A stretch of 46,017 bases of DNA from Thiobacillus sp. (GCA_030680405.1 JAUXVT010000017.1:1-46017); one strand, 5' to 3'; counted from the first letter of the stretch, positions 1-7,976 are shown. Made by a program: numbers and translations. The notes: generated from the letters alone by a model not told the origin.

Positions 1-529
1 CGTCGTCATGGGCATAAATGCGCAGACGCTGGCCGGATAACGCTTCGGCCAGACGCTGCGCCAGCGCGCTGTCGTGGGAGGCGAGCGTGAGTGCGGTGGG
101 ATAGCCCTGCGCGACCTCCTGCGCAAAGCTGGGGCCGGATAGCGCGCCGGTTTGCGTGTGGCTGGGCAGCAGTTCGGCAATGAGCTGGTGCGGTAGCTTG
201 CGGCTGCCGGGCTCGAAGCCTTTGCATACCCACAGCAGCGGCGCCAGCCTGGGGCGCTGCGCCAGTGCGGCGAGGGTGGGGCGCAGTGCGCCGCTGGGGA
301 CGGCGATGACGATGAGCTCGGCATCATCGACGGCGGCATTGAAATCCGGGTTGAAATGCAGCCTGTCCGGCAAGGGGCAGCCCGGCAGGTAGCGGGTGTT
401 GACGCGCTGGGCGCGCATGGCGTCGAGTTCGGCTGCGTTGCGCCCCCACAGGGTGACGGTGTGGTGGGGCGCCCAGCTGGCCGCCAGCGCGGTGCCCCAG
501 GCGCCCGCGCCAAGTACTGACAGCTTCAT
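1..529 (-). CDS. gpsA: NAD(P)H-dependent glycerol-3-phosphate dehydrogenase, partial (3' end outside window)
   Basis: GpsA reduces dihydroxyacetone phosphate to sn-glycerol-3-phosphate for phospholipid synthesis in the cytoplasm. The first 176 codons are present and the gene runs off the left edge. The N-terminus MKLSVLGAGAWG carries the GxGxxG Rossmann motif at residues 7-12. Further on are the CKGFEP segment and GPSFAQEVA, both typical of the family. I chose the ATG at 529 because it gives the usual family N-terminus; an in-frame ATG at 535 would add two residues. It follows the SH3-domain gene by a few bases and belongs to the secB-gpsA block conserved from Escherichia coli to betaproteobacteria. 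Identification is confident. Confidence 0.93.
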   Translation of the reverse strand, partial: MKLSVLGAGAWGTALAASWAPHHTVTLWGRNAAELDAMRAQRVNTRYLPGCPLPDRLHFNPDFNAAVDDAELIVIAVPSGALRPTLAALAQRPRLAPLLWVCKGFEPGSRKLPHQLIAELLPSHTQTGALSGPSFAQEVAQGYPTALTLASHDSALAQRLAEALSGQRLRIYAHDD

Positions 530-538
530 CGCCATGCC

Positions 539-988
539 TTATCGACCCCAGGCTTCGTGCGCGGGCAGCCAACCGGTGAGGCCGTCGACATGCTTTACCG
601 GCAGCCAGCCGAAGGCATCGGCAGGGCCGGTGACACTGAGCAGCACGCCGCGCGCAACCGGTGTCACGATCTCGGCATCGGCTCGCGGCTGTTTGCGGAT
701 GGCGCTGGTTTCGGCTTTGACCATGATGGTTTTTGCACCACCGAGAGCGGATTTCTCGATCCAGCTCAGGCGGCCGCTGAAATCACGTACCTTGATCCAA
801 GCCTCGGTATCAACCACCACTTCCAGCGGCAGGCCGCTGCCCGCGATGGCCACTTTTCCGGCGGCGGTGGACGGCGCGTCGTACAGGATAGTGGCGCGTG
901 CTGTGCTGCGGTATTCCAGCGCGCTGGCGGATGGCGCCAGCGCGAGCAGAAAACCGGCCGCGAGCAGTGAACCTGCGTGGCTCAACAA
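539..988 (-). CDS. Exported protein with two bacterial SH3 domains
   Basis: A predicted signal peptide (SHAGSLLAAGFLLALAP then SASA) precedes two bacterial SH3-like repeats. The first ends around WIKVRDFSGRLSWIEK and the second around GWLPVKHVDGLTGWLP. Such domains usually bind cell-wall material, so a periplasmic envelope role is likely; no catalytic motif is visible. The longest reading (ATG at 1063) would overlap secB by 68 nt and place basic, non-signal sequence before the hydrophobic segment. TTG codons at 988 and 985, just after the secB stop, give a standard signal peptide and fit better. The gene lies between secB and gpsA and is probably co-transcribed with them. The exact function is unknown. 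Confidence 0.75.
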   Translation of the reverse strand: MLSHAGSLLAAGFLLALAPSASALEYRSTARATILYDAPSTAAGKVAIAGSGLPLEVVVDTEAWIKVRDFSGRLSWIEKSALGGAKTIMVKAETSAIRKQPRADAEIVTPVARGVLLSVTGPADAFGWLPVKHVDGLTGWLPAHEAWGR

Positions 989-995
989 ACCCGGC

Positions 996-1454
996 TCAAT
1001 GCGTTTGTGCGGGGGCAGCCTGTTGCTGCTGAGCCTGCTGCTGTTGCGCGAACAGCGCTTCAAAGTTGACCGGGTTCAGCAACAGGGGCGGGAAGCCTGC
1101 GCGGATCACCACGTCGGACACGGTTTCACGCAGATACGGGAAAACGATGTTGGGGCAGCCGATGCCGAGCACCATCGGAATCTGATCCTGCGGCACATTC
1201 TGGATACGGAAGATGCCGGCCTGGGTGCATTCGACCAGGAACATGGTCTTGTCGCCGGTCTTGGCGGTGACGGTGACGGTGATGCCGGTGTGGTACAGGT
1301 CTTCGCCCAGCGCGTGGCTTTCGGTCGACATGTTGACGTCGATCTGCGGCGCCTCGCGTTCCAGGTAGATGGCGGGGGCGTTGGGCACTTCCACCGACAG
1401 GTCCTTGACGAAGAGTTTTTCGATATTGAATACGGGTTGCTGCGCGTCGGTCAT
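996..1454 (-). CDS. secB: Protein-export chaperone SecB
   Basis: SecB is a cytosolic tetrameric chaperone that holds preproteins unfolded and passes them to SecA. The 152-residue product has normal length. It shows family features: FNIEKLFVKDLSVEVPNAP near the N-terminus, the central LVECTQAGIFRI strand, and the C-terminal FPYLRETVSDVVIRAGFPPLLLNPVNF. A Gln/Ala-rich tail follows. GGGAG just upstream of the ATG is a good ribosome-binding site. It sits between trxC and the SH3-domain gene in the conserved grx-secB-gpsA neighbourhood. A terminator-like hairpin lies about 20 nt before the start, so it may be partly insulated from the upstream genes. Confidence 0.97.
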   Translation of the reverse strand: MTDAQQPVFNIEKLFVKDLSVEVPNAPAIYLEREAPQIDVNMSTESHALGEDLYHTGITVTVTAKTGDKTMFLVECTQAGIFRIQNVPQDQIPMVLGIGCPNIVFPYLRETVSDVVIRAGFPPLLLNPVNFEALFAQQQQAQQQQAAPAQTH

Positions 1455-1471
1455 GATGACTCCCTGGATAA

Positions 1472-1494
1472 GAAAACCGGAGCCTGCGCTCCGG
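1472..1494 (-). terminator. Rho-independent-type terminator after trxC, in front of secB
   Basis: On the minus strand a perfect 7-bp stem (CCGGAGC / GCTCCGG, 4-nt loop, arms 1488-1494 and 1477-1483) is followed directly by TTTTCTT. It lies 24 nt past the trxC stop and ends about 20 nt before the secB start. It may end the upstream transcript or act as a partial attenuator for secB. Confidence 0.65.
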
Positions 1495-1518
1495 GGGTGG
1501 TGCGCATTTTACACGCGC

Positions 1519-1947
1519 TTATTGAACGCCCTGTGACGCCAGCCAGCGTTTTAGCGCATGGGCTTCCATCGCGCCCGAGGTGCGCGCCGCCTCCAAGCCG
1601 TTTTTGAACAGGATCAGGCTGGGGATGCCTTTGATGTGGTGGCGCATCGACACCTGCGGGTGGGCTTCGGTGTCGACCTTGGCAAAGCGCACGCGCGTGC
1701 CCATCTCGGCGGCCACCTGCTGGAATATCGGCGCCATCATCTTGCAGGGGCCGCACCAGTCGGCCCAGAAATCGACCAGCACCGGCAGGCCGGCCTTGGC
1801 AATAAAGCGATCAAAGCTGTCGGCGGTGAGGTCAGCCGGTTTGCCGGGCAGCAGCGGCGAGCCGCATTTGCCGCATTTTGGGGCATCGGTCAGGCGGTCG
1901 TCCGGCACGCGGTTGACGGCGAGGCAGTGGGGACAGGCGAGTTCCAT
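1519..1947 (-). CDS. trxC: Thioredoxin 2 (zinc-ribbon thioredoxin)
   Basis: This is a cytosolic thiol-disulfide reductant. The N-terminus carries a zinc ribbon with CPHC (residues 5-8) and CGKC (25-28), the mark of TrxC as opposed to TrxA. The thioredoxin fold follows, with the WCGPC active site at 64-68 and the GIPSLILF cis-Pro loop. At 142 residues the length is normal. It lies between grxC and secB, an insertion relative to the E. coli order, and adds a second thiol-redox gene to this block. A hairpin with a T-run follows the stop codon. Confidence 0.95.
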   Translation of the reverse strand: MELACPHCLAVNRVPDDRLTDAPKCGKCGSPLLPGKPADLTADSFDRFIAKAGLPVLVDFWADWCGPCKMMAPIFQQVAAEMGTRVRFAKVDTEAHPQVSMRHHIKGIPSLILFKNGLEAARTSGAMEAHALKRWLASQGVQ

Positions 1948-2015
1948 CGGGGGGTTCTGGAAGCGAGTGGTCTTTTTTTAGATGGGTTGGCGCGCTAAAA
2001 AATCAAGCGCCAGGA

Positions 2016-2279
2016 TCAGGCGCGCTCCAGCAGCGGCACCAGTTCGCCCGCCGCATCCAGCGCCGAGGTGTCGTCAAAACCGCCGACGTGGGTGTCGCCG
2101 ATGAACACCTGCGGCACGGTGCGGCGGCCGCCGGAGCGGACGATCATTTCGTCCTGCTTTGCCGGATCGAGGTCGATGCGGATTTTTTCGATTTCGGTCA
2201 CGCCCCGGCTTTTGAGCAGGCGCTCGGTAGCGACGCAATAGGGGCAGATGGCGGTGCAGTACATCACGACTTTGGCCAT
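2016..2279 (-). CDS. grxC: Glutaredoxin 3
   Basis: This small dithiol glutaredoxin (87 residues) has the CPYC active site at residues 12-15, the TVPQVFIG cis-Pro/glutathione-binding segment and the GGFDD motif. It reduces disulfides and glutathionylated proteins with electrons from glutathione. Neighbours match the E. coli yibN-grxC-secB-gpsA order: it starts 10 nt after the rhodanese stop and is probably co-transcribed with it. The identification is secure. Confidence 0.96.
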   Translation of the reverse strand: MAKVVMYCTAICPYCVATERLLKSRGVTEIEKIRIDLDPAKQDEMIVRSGGRRTVPQVFIGDTHVGGFDDTSALDAAGELVPLLERA

Positions 2280-2289
2280 GAGATGATCC

Positions 2290-2706
2290 TTATTTCTTGG
2301 TGACGGGCAGGTTGGCGCGTTCCCACGCGATGATGCCGCCTGCCTGGTTGTACACGGTCTCGAAACCGGCTTTTTTCAGCATGCCGCAGGCGCGTGCCGA
2401 GCGCTGGCCGCTGCGGCAGGTGATCAGGATCGGCTTGGACTTGAACTTGTCGAGCTCCTGGAGACGGCCGGCAAGCTGGCCGAGCGGAATGTGCCTGGCC
2501 TTGGGGATGTGGCCGGCGGCAAATTCCTTGTCCTCGCGCACATCGAGCACCAGGGCGTCATCGTTATACAGACGGGTGGCTTTCAGCGTGTCGGCCTGCT
2601 CCACGCCGGAGAGCTGGCCGCCGATGAAGGACCAGACCAGCATGGCGCCGGAACCCACCGCCAGCGCCACCAACATCCAGTTGTCCTGCAGAAATTGCAT
2701 GTCCAT
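2290..2706 (-). CDS. Membrane-anchored rhodanese-like sulfurtransferase (YibN type)
   Basis: One N-terminal membrane segment (about residues 10-30) precedes a single rhodanese domain. The domain has the ALVLDVREDKEFAAGHIPKA signature and an active-site loop CRSGQR with the catalytic cysteine at 97, so it should be able to carry a persulfide. The 138-residue length and the position next to grxC match E. coli YibN. Just upstream is a DUF2892 membrane protein; in E. coli YgaP the rhodanese and DUF2892 parts form one polypeptide. The physiological sulfur donor cannot be read from the sequence. Confidence 0.9.
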   Translation of the reverse strand: MDMQFLQDNWMLVALAVGSGAMLVWSFIGGQLSGVEQADTLKATRLYNDDALVLDVREDKEFAAGHIPKARHIPLGQLAGRLQELDKFKSKPILITCRSGQRSARACGMLKKAGFETVYNQAGGIIAWERANLPVTKK

Positions 2707-2718
2707 GAATGTTCTCGC

Positions 2719-2937
2719 TTACAGGCCGCAGCCCGGTTTGACGCCGGCTTTTTTCAGCATGATGTCCATCGGGCAGAAACGCGTGAAGCCGGACTGGAAC
2801 AGGTTGAAGCCGACGAAGGCGGTGAACCACAGCCACGACAGCTGGATCATGTCGACGCTGCCGGAAAAGTGCGCCAGCGCCAGCGACAGCATGATGAAAA
2901 ATCCGGCAATGATGCGGACCATGCGTTCAACGGTCAT
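2719..2937 (-). CDS. DUF2892 (YgaP-like transmembrane) small membrane protein
   Basis: This 72-residue protein starts MTVERMVRIIAGFF, the usual opening of the DUF2892 family. It has two hydrophobic segments (about 7-25 and 32-52), then a CPMDIMLKK segment and a Gly-Cys near the C-terminus. Its ATG overlaps the RND pump stop by 4 nt (ATGA), so translation is coupled. It precedes the rhodanese by 12 nt. The family often accompanies rhodaneses and sulfide-related genes; a direct function has not been established. Confidence 0.85.
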   Translation of the reverse strand: MTVERMVRIIAGFFIMLSLALAHFSGSVDMIQLSWLWFTAFVGFNLFQSGFTRFCPMDIMLKKAGVKPGCGL

Positions 2938-5900
2938 GGATAAGACTCCTGGTTGGATGAAGAATGTTTGCGGTAATTGGCGGCGTAATACAGCACCGGA
3001 ATCACCACCAACGTGAGCAAGGTGGAGACGAAGATGCCGAAAATCAAGGACACCGCCAGCCCCGAGAAGATCGGATCGTCGAGGATAAAAAAGGCGCCCA
3101 TCATGGCAGCGGCGCCGGTCAGCACGATCGGCTTGGCGCGGGTGGCGCCGGCCTGGATGACCGCTTCCTGGAAGCTCATGCCGCTGCGCACCTGCTCGTT
3201 GATGAAATCGACCAGCAGGATGGAGTTGCGCACGATGATGCCGGCCAGCGCGATCATACCGATCATCGAGGTGGCGGTGAACTGCGCACCGAGCAGGGCG
3301 TGGCCCGGCATCACGCCGATGAGGGTGAGCGGAATCGGCGCCATGATGATGAGCGGCGTGATATAGCTCTTGAACTGCGCCACCACCAGGATATAGATCA
3401 GCATCAGTCCGAACGCGTAGGCCAGCCCCATGTCGCGGAAGGTTTCGTAGGTCACCTGCCATTCGCCGTCCCACTTCAGGCTGAATCCGGCATAGGGATC
3501 GGCGGGTTGACGGATGAAAGTTTCGGACAGCGTGCCGCCCTGCGCCAGCGCTTTGTCCTTGAGGTCGCCGCGCATGGCGAACAGGCCATACAGCGGCGAA
3601 TCCAGCTTGCCGCCGGTGTCGCCGACCACGAACACCACGGGCAGCAGATCCTTGTGGTAGATGGTCTTTTCGCGCACGCTCGGCATCACTTCCACCAGCT
3701 CGGACAGCGGTACCAGGTTGCTGTTGTTGCCGCGCACCGTGAGCTTCAGCAGTTCTTCGATCTGGGACTGGCGTTCCGGCGGCAGCGTGATGCGCACCGG
3801 GATTTCGTACTTGGCGCCGCTGCCGTGGATGGGGGTGACGTTCTCGCCTGCCAGTCCCATCTTCATCGCCGCCACGATGTCCTTCTGCGCCACCCCCGCG
3901 ACCGCGGCCTTGTTCTGCAGCACGCGCAGCACAAAGCGCTGGGCGTCGTCCTCCACCGTGTCGTCGATCGCCACGATGCCTTCGGACTTTTCGAAGACGC
4001 CGCGTACCTGCTTGGCGACCTGGATTTGCGCGTCGTAATCGGGGCCGTAGATTTCGGCGACGATCGGCGACATCACCGGCGGGCCGGGCGGCACTTCGAC
4101 CACCTTGACGTCGGCGCCATGTTTTTTGGCGATCGCCTCGACTGCGGGACGGATCGCCTGCGCGATCTCGTGGCTCTTGCGGTCGCGTTCATGCTTGTCG
4201 ACCAGATTCACCTGCAGGTCGCCGACCTCGGGGCCGGTGCGCAGGTAATACTGCCGCACCAGGCCGTTGAAGTTGATTGGTGCCGCAGTGCCGGCATAGG
4301 CCTGATAGTCGGTGACTTCCGGCACCTGCGCGACCGCTGTGCCCATCTCGCTCAGCACCTGGGCGGTTTTTTCCAGCGGCGTGCCGACCGGCAGGTCGAC
4401 GATGATCTGGAATTCCGACTTGTTGTCGAACGGCAGCATTTTCAGGATGACCAGTTGCATCACCGGCAGCGCGACCGACAGCAGAATGGCGATGCCGATG
4501 CCCAGCCACAGCATGCGGCGTGAGCCCTTGCCTTCAATGCCGCGCAGGAAGGGCGTGAGGCGGGTGCGGAACAGGGTCAGCAGCTTGGTTTCGCCCCCGT
4601 GCGTGGCGTGCGCGTCCTGCTTGATCAGCTTGAGCGCCAGCCAGGGGGTGACGATGAAGGCGATCGCCAGCGAGATCAGCATGCCGATCGAGGCGTTGAT
4701 CGGGATCGGGCTCATGTACGGCCCCATCAGGCCGGAGACGAAGGCCATGGGCAGCAGCGCGGCAATCACGGTGAGGGTGGCGAGGATGGTGGGGCCGCCG
4801 ACCTCGTCGACCGCGCGCGGAATGATGGCTTCGAGGCCGTCGTGATCGAGCCCCATGCGGCGGTGGATGTTCTCCACCACCACGATGGCATCGTCTACCA
4901 GGATGCCGATCGAGAAAATCAGCGCGAACAGCGACACCCGGTTGAGCGTGAAGCCCCACGCCCACGAGGCGAACAGCGTGGCGGCCAGCGTCAGCAGCAC
5001 CGCCGCGCCGACGATCAGCGCCTCGCGGCGGCCGATGGCGAACAGCACCAGCAGCACCACCGAGGCGGTGGCAAAGATCAGCTTCTGGATCAGCTTCTTG
5101 GCCTTGTCGTCGGCGGTGGCGCCGTAGTTGCGGGTGACGCTGGCTTCGACGCCTTCTGGCAGCACGCTGTTTTTCAGGGCGTTGACGCGCGCGATGACTT
5201 TTTCCGCGACATCGACCGCGTTTTCACCGGGTTTTTTGGAAACAGCCAGGGTGACCGCCGGGTAGGTCTGCCCCCGGTCGGCCTGGTGCGCGCCGCCCGC
5301 GCCGGGGCCATGCCAGACGTAACGCGCCGGCTGGTCGGGCCCGGCGACAACGCTGGCAATGTCGCTCATGTACACCGGGCGGCCCTGCGCGACGCCGACG
5401 ACCAGTTGTTTGACGTCGTCGGCGCCGGTGAGGAAAGTGCCGGTCTGCACCAGGATTTCCTGGTTGTTCGACACCAGGGTGCCGGATGGCTGCGCGGCGT
5501 TGGACACCTGCAAGGCGTCGCGGATATCCTGGGCCGACACGTTGAATGCCGCCATGCGGTCGGGATCCATCATCACCCGCACCGCGCGGCCGGGGCCGCC
5601 GACGGTGGTGACCTCGCGGGTTCCGGCAATGCGTTTCAGTTCGATTTCGGCGGCGTGCGCCACCTGCTCGAGTTCGTACGCGCCCCGCATTTCGTCGCGC
5701 GTCCACAGGGTGACGGTCACAATCGGCACGTCGTCGATGCCGAGCGGCTTGATGATGGGTTCGCCGACGCCGAGTTCGGGCGACACCCAGTCGCGGTTGG
5801 CCTGGATGGTGTCGTACAGCCGCACCAGCGCCTGCGTGCGATCCTGCCCCACCAGGTATTGCACGGTCAGCACCGCCATGCCGGGTTTGGAGACGGAATA

Positions 5901-6149
5901 GATATGCTCGATGCCGGCGATCTGCGACAGCACCTGCTCGGCCGGCGTCGCCACCAGCGCTTCCACGTCCTTCGCCGACGCGCCGGGGAAGGGGATGAAC
6001 ACGTTGGCCATGGTCACGTTGATCTGCGGCTCTTCCTCGCGCGGCGTGACCAGAATGGCAAACAGGCCCAGCAGGGCCGCGATCAGCGCAATCAGCGGGG
6101 TGAGCTGGGACGTGAGAAAGAAGCGGGCGATGCGTCCGGAGAGTCCCAT
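2934..6149 (-). CDS. RND-family efflux pump permease (HAE1/AcrB-like)
   Basis: This 1071-residue inner-membrane proton/substrate antiporter has the RND plan: N-terminal TM1, a large periplasmic loop, TM2-6, a second loop and TM8-12. The TM4 segment GILVDDAIVVVENIHRR has the adjacent Asp pair (419-420) used for proton relay in AcrB-type (hydrophobe/amphiphile) pumps. Heavy-metal pumps carry a single Asp here, so a metal substrate is less likely. The substrate is unknown. The adaptor gene lies 12 nt upstream and no outer-membrane factor is present. The 3' end is coupled to DUF2892 and then rhodanese, which suggests, but does not prove, a link to sulfur or thiol compounds. Confidence 0.92.
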   Translation of the reverse strand: MGLSGRIARFFLTSQLTPLIALIAALLGLFAILVTPREEEPQINVTMANVFIPFPGASAKDVEALVATPAEQVLSQIAGIEHIYSVSKPGMAVLTVQYLVGQDRTQALVRLYDTIQANRDWVSPELGVGEPIIKPLGIDDVPIVTVTLWTRDEMRGAYELEQVAHAAEIELKRIAGTREVTTVGGPGRAVRVMMDPDRMAAFNVSAQDIRDALQVSNAAQPSGTLVSNNQEILVQTGTFLTGADDVKQLVVGVAQGRPVYMSDIASVVAGPDQPARYVWHGPGAGGAHQADRGQTYPAVTLAVSKKPGENAVDVAEKVIARVNALKNSVLPEGVEASVTRNYGATADDKAKKLIQKLIFATASVVLLVLFAIGRREALIVGAAVLLTLAATLFASWAWGFTLNRVSLFALIFSIGILVDDAIVVVENIHRRMGLDHDGLEAIIPRAVDEVGGPTILATLTVIAALLPMAFVSGLMGPYMSPIPINASIGMLISLAIAFIVTPWLALKLIKQDAHATHGGETKLLTLFRTRLTPFLRGIEGKGSRRMLWLGIGIAILLSVALPVMQLVILKMLPFDNKSEFQIIVDLPVGTPLEKTAQVLSEMGTAVAQVPEVTDYQAYAGTAAPINFNGLVRQYYLRTGPEVGDLQVNLVDKHERDRKSHEIAQAIRPAVEAIAKKHGADVKVVEVPPGPPVMSPIVAEIYGPDYDAQIQVAKQVRGVFEKSEGIVAIDDTVEDDAQRFVLRVLQNKAAVAGVAQKDIVAAMKMGLAGENVTPIHGSGAKYEIPVRITLPPERQSQIEELLKLTVRGNNSNLVPLSELVEVMPSVREKTIYHKDLLPVVFVVGDTGGKLDSPLYGLFAMRGDLKDKALAQGGTLSETFIRQPADPYAGFSLKWDGEWQVTYETFRDMGLAYAFGLMLIYILVVAQFKSYITPLIIMAPIPLTLIGVMPGHALLGAQFTATSMIGMIALAGIIVRNSILLVDFINEQVRSGMSFQEAVIQAGATRAKPIVLTGAAAMMGAFFILDDPIFSGLAVSLIFGIFVSTLLTLVVIPVLYYAANYRKHSSSNQESYP

Positions 6150-6161
6150 GCGTGTCTCCGT

Positions 6162-7202
6162 TTATTGGGCGAGTTTGTTGGCCGCGCTTTTGGCGTAGAT
6201 CCCCGCCTTGACCGGTTCGAGCGCAATGACGTCGCCCGGGCTCAGGCCGGCCAGCGCTTCCACCTGGCCGCGTCCATTGGGCGTGCCCAGACGGATCTGC
6301 CGCAGGCTCACCTTGTCCTGCTTCACCACATACACCGCAGTGATCTCGGAGCGGCGCACCACCGCGCTTGACGGGATGGTGAGCTTGCGCGCGCTGCCCA
6401 CCGAGAAATGCGCCCGCGCGAACATGCCGGGGATGACGCCTTCCAGGTTGGCCGGCAGGTCGATCCGCACCTTTACGGTGTGGGTTGCCGCATCCGCCGA
6501 CGGCAGCACGGTGACGCCGGTGGCGTCGATCCATTTGTTGCGTGAGGGAATCTCGACTGCGACGCGCGGCGCTGCCTTGATTTCGGCCAGCTTGTACTGC
6601 GGGATGTTGGCAACCACCCGCATGTCCCTGGGGTCAAATCCGGTCATCAGCGGGGTGCCGGGCGCCACGGTTTCTCCCACTTCCACGTGGCGGGCGGCGA
6701 CCACCCCGGAATACGGTGCGGTGATCACGGTGTAGCTGCTTACGGCGGCGGTCTGGCCGACGCTGGCGCGCGCCGCGCGTGCAGCCGCCTCGGCGGAGCG
6801 GAACTCGGCCGTGGCGCGGTCCAGTGCGGCCTGGCTGATGAACTTCTGCTGAAACAGTTGTTGCTGGCGCTGGTAGTTGGCGCGGGCATTGGCCAGCAGG
6901 GCATTGGCCTGCGCCACCTGCGCCTGGCTGCCCGCCACGGCGGACGACAGTTCCTGCGCGGAGAGCCGAACGATGACCGAACCCGCCTTGACGTAATCGC
7001 CAGCGTCAAAATTGACCGCCGATACGCGCCCCGACACTTGCGCCGCGAGGGTGGATTGCTTGACCGCCTCGACCGTGGCTTCGGTGGAGTAGCCGGTGTC
7101 GGCCATCTGGTATTTCACCGGTGCAACCGCAAAGGGCAGGGCCGCCCAAGCGGATGGGGAGGCAAGGATGACGCAGGCCAGCAAGCGGGCGGGGTTCAGC
7201 AC
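6162..7202 (-). CDS. RND efflux periplasmic adaptor (HlyD/MFP family)
   Basis: Periplasmic adaptor of the pump encoded next to it. It has an N-terminal signal segment ending near SAWA, a biotinyl-lipoyl half (STLAAQVSGRVSAVNFDAGDY), an alpha-hairpin (about residues 80-150), the second lipoyl half (VITAPYSGVVAARHVEVGE), a beta-barrel and a C-terminal membrane-proximal domain. An ATG at 7262 would give 366 residues but puts polar sequence before the signal peptide. The GTG at 7202 is preceded by TGGAG at 8-nt spacing and gives a clean export signal and 346 residues, so I prefer it. It is the first gene of the operon; promoter and operator-like repeat lie directly upstream. Confidence 0.88.
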   Translation of the reverse strand: MLNPARLLACVILASPSAWAALPFAVAPVKYQMADTGYSTEATVEAVKQSTLAAQVSGRVSAVNFDAGDYVKAGSVIVRLSAQELSSAVAGSQAQVAQANALLANARANYQRQQQLFQQKFISQAALDRATAEFRSAEAAARAARASVGQTAAVSSYTVITAPYSGVVAARHVEVGETVAPGTPLMTGFDPRDMRVVANIPQYKLAEIKAAPRVAVEIPSRNKWIDATGVTVLPSADAATHTVKVRIDLPANLEGVIPGMFARAHFSVGSARKLTIPSSAVVRRSEITAVYVVKQDKVSLRQIRLGTPNGRGQVEALAGLSPGDVIALEPVKAGIYAKSAANKLAQ

Positions 7203-7225
7203 AAACGCATCTCCAGGAAATTGTT

Positions 7226-7243
7226 TATCAGTATAAACTGATA
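7226..7243. promoter_or_regulatory. Operator-like inverted repeat over the efflux operon promoter
   Basis: TATCAGT-ATAA-ACTGATA is a perfect 7-bp inverted repeat with a 4-nt centre. It covers the proposed -10 box of the HlyD-RND operon, the place where a repressor dimer would block RNA polymerase. The cognate regulator is unknown; no regulator gene lies immediately beside it apart from NsrR, whose known motif differs. Confidence 0.6.
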
Positions 7244-7258
7244 TATTATATAATTCAA
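7230..7258 (-). promoter_or_regulatory. Sigma70-type promoter of the efflux-rhodanese operon
   Basis: On the minus strand TTGAAT (7253-7258) and TATACT (7230-7235) are separated by exactly 17 bp. They lie 28 nt or more upstream of the preferred GTG start of the adaptor gene. Confidence 0.65.
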
Positions 7259-7490
7259 CCACTTATGGTAATCCAAGTGAGCCATATTTTGCCTGCCTCC
7301 CAACGGGATCGCTTTTAATATACGCCACTCAAACAGGATGATTATTGGCATCAATTGGAACCGCATTTGGGTCCCGAATGCTGGGGTTTTGAGAGAAACG
7401 GCCATCCGGGCTTCGACGGCCAAAGCGAAGGCCAGCCTCTCTCACATCAAATTAAAGCGGGATTCTTTTTACCCTGTGGGCCCGGGTTGC

Positions 7491-7976
7491 TCAGCTGGTC
7501 CTTTTTTTTTTGCCCGGGCTTGGAGGGGCAAACGTGCCATGTGCCTGATGCAAGGGCGCGACGAGTGACGGTGTGGCCCCCCCCATGATGTCTGACAGGC
7601 GATAAAAATCCAGGGTCGCCAAAAAGCTCTTGCGCGCCTCGACAAGCACGGATTTCAGGGCGCATGCGGGCAGCATCGGACAACTCTGATGGTCGGGGCT
7701 GAAGCATTCAGCGATATCCATATTGTCTTCGGTATCCCGCACCAGATCGCCCACGTTGATCAGGTCAGGTGTTCTGGCGAGCCGCATCCCGCCACCCTTT
7801 CCGCGCACGGTCAGAATGTAGCCGCATTGTGCCAGCCGATGCACCACCTTCATCAGATGGGTGGAAGGGATATCGTACTCGCGTGCGATGTCGGCAATGG
7901 TCGCGAGACTGTCTGGATGGCGCGCCAGATAGATCACCACGCGTAAAGAATAATCCGTGAATTTGGTCAACCGCAT
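7491..7976 (-). CDS. nsrR: Rrf2-family nitric-oxide-sensing repressor NsrR
   Basis: The start MRLTKFTDYSLRVVIYLA is the NsrR form of the Rrf2 winged helix. The recognition-helix region IPSTHLMKVVHRLAQCGYI follows. Three cysteines at 91, 99 and 105 can ligate the NO-reactive iron-sulfur cluster. NsrR represses nitrosative-stress genes and loses DNA binding when NO attacks the cluster. The gene is divergent from ncgA, as in Nitrosomonas, and an NsrR-like palindrome lies in between. On its own strand a perfect TATAAT (8041-8046) lies upstream but with a poor -35. The last 28 residues or so form an unusual tail encoded over a C8 and an A10 run; the usual family end would be near LDFYRLSDI. Confidence 0.9.
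   Translation of the reverse strand: MRLTKFTDYSLRVVIYLARHPDSLATIADIAREYDIPSTHLMKVVHRLAQCGYILTVRGKGGGMRLARTPDLINVGDLVRDTEDNMDIAECFSPDHQSCPMLPACALKSVLVEARKSFLATLDFYRLSDIMGGATPSLVAPLHQAHGTFAPPSPGKKKRTS

Noticed and set aside
1981-2015. Weak inverted repeat after grxC as a terminator
   Set aside because: Only 6 bp, with a long loop and no T-run on the transcript strand.
4599-6371. Plus-strand open frame of 590 codons opposite the RND pump, and another at 2964-4523
   Set aside because: Both are His/Arg/Gly-rich shadows of the pump gene, which has all expected motifs on the minus strand.
7338-7568. Short plus-strand open frame between the adaptor gene and nsrR
   Set aside because: No ribosome-binding site, low-complexity end over the T10 run and no recognisable domain; the region is better seen as spacer.
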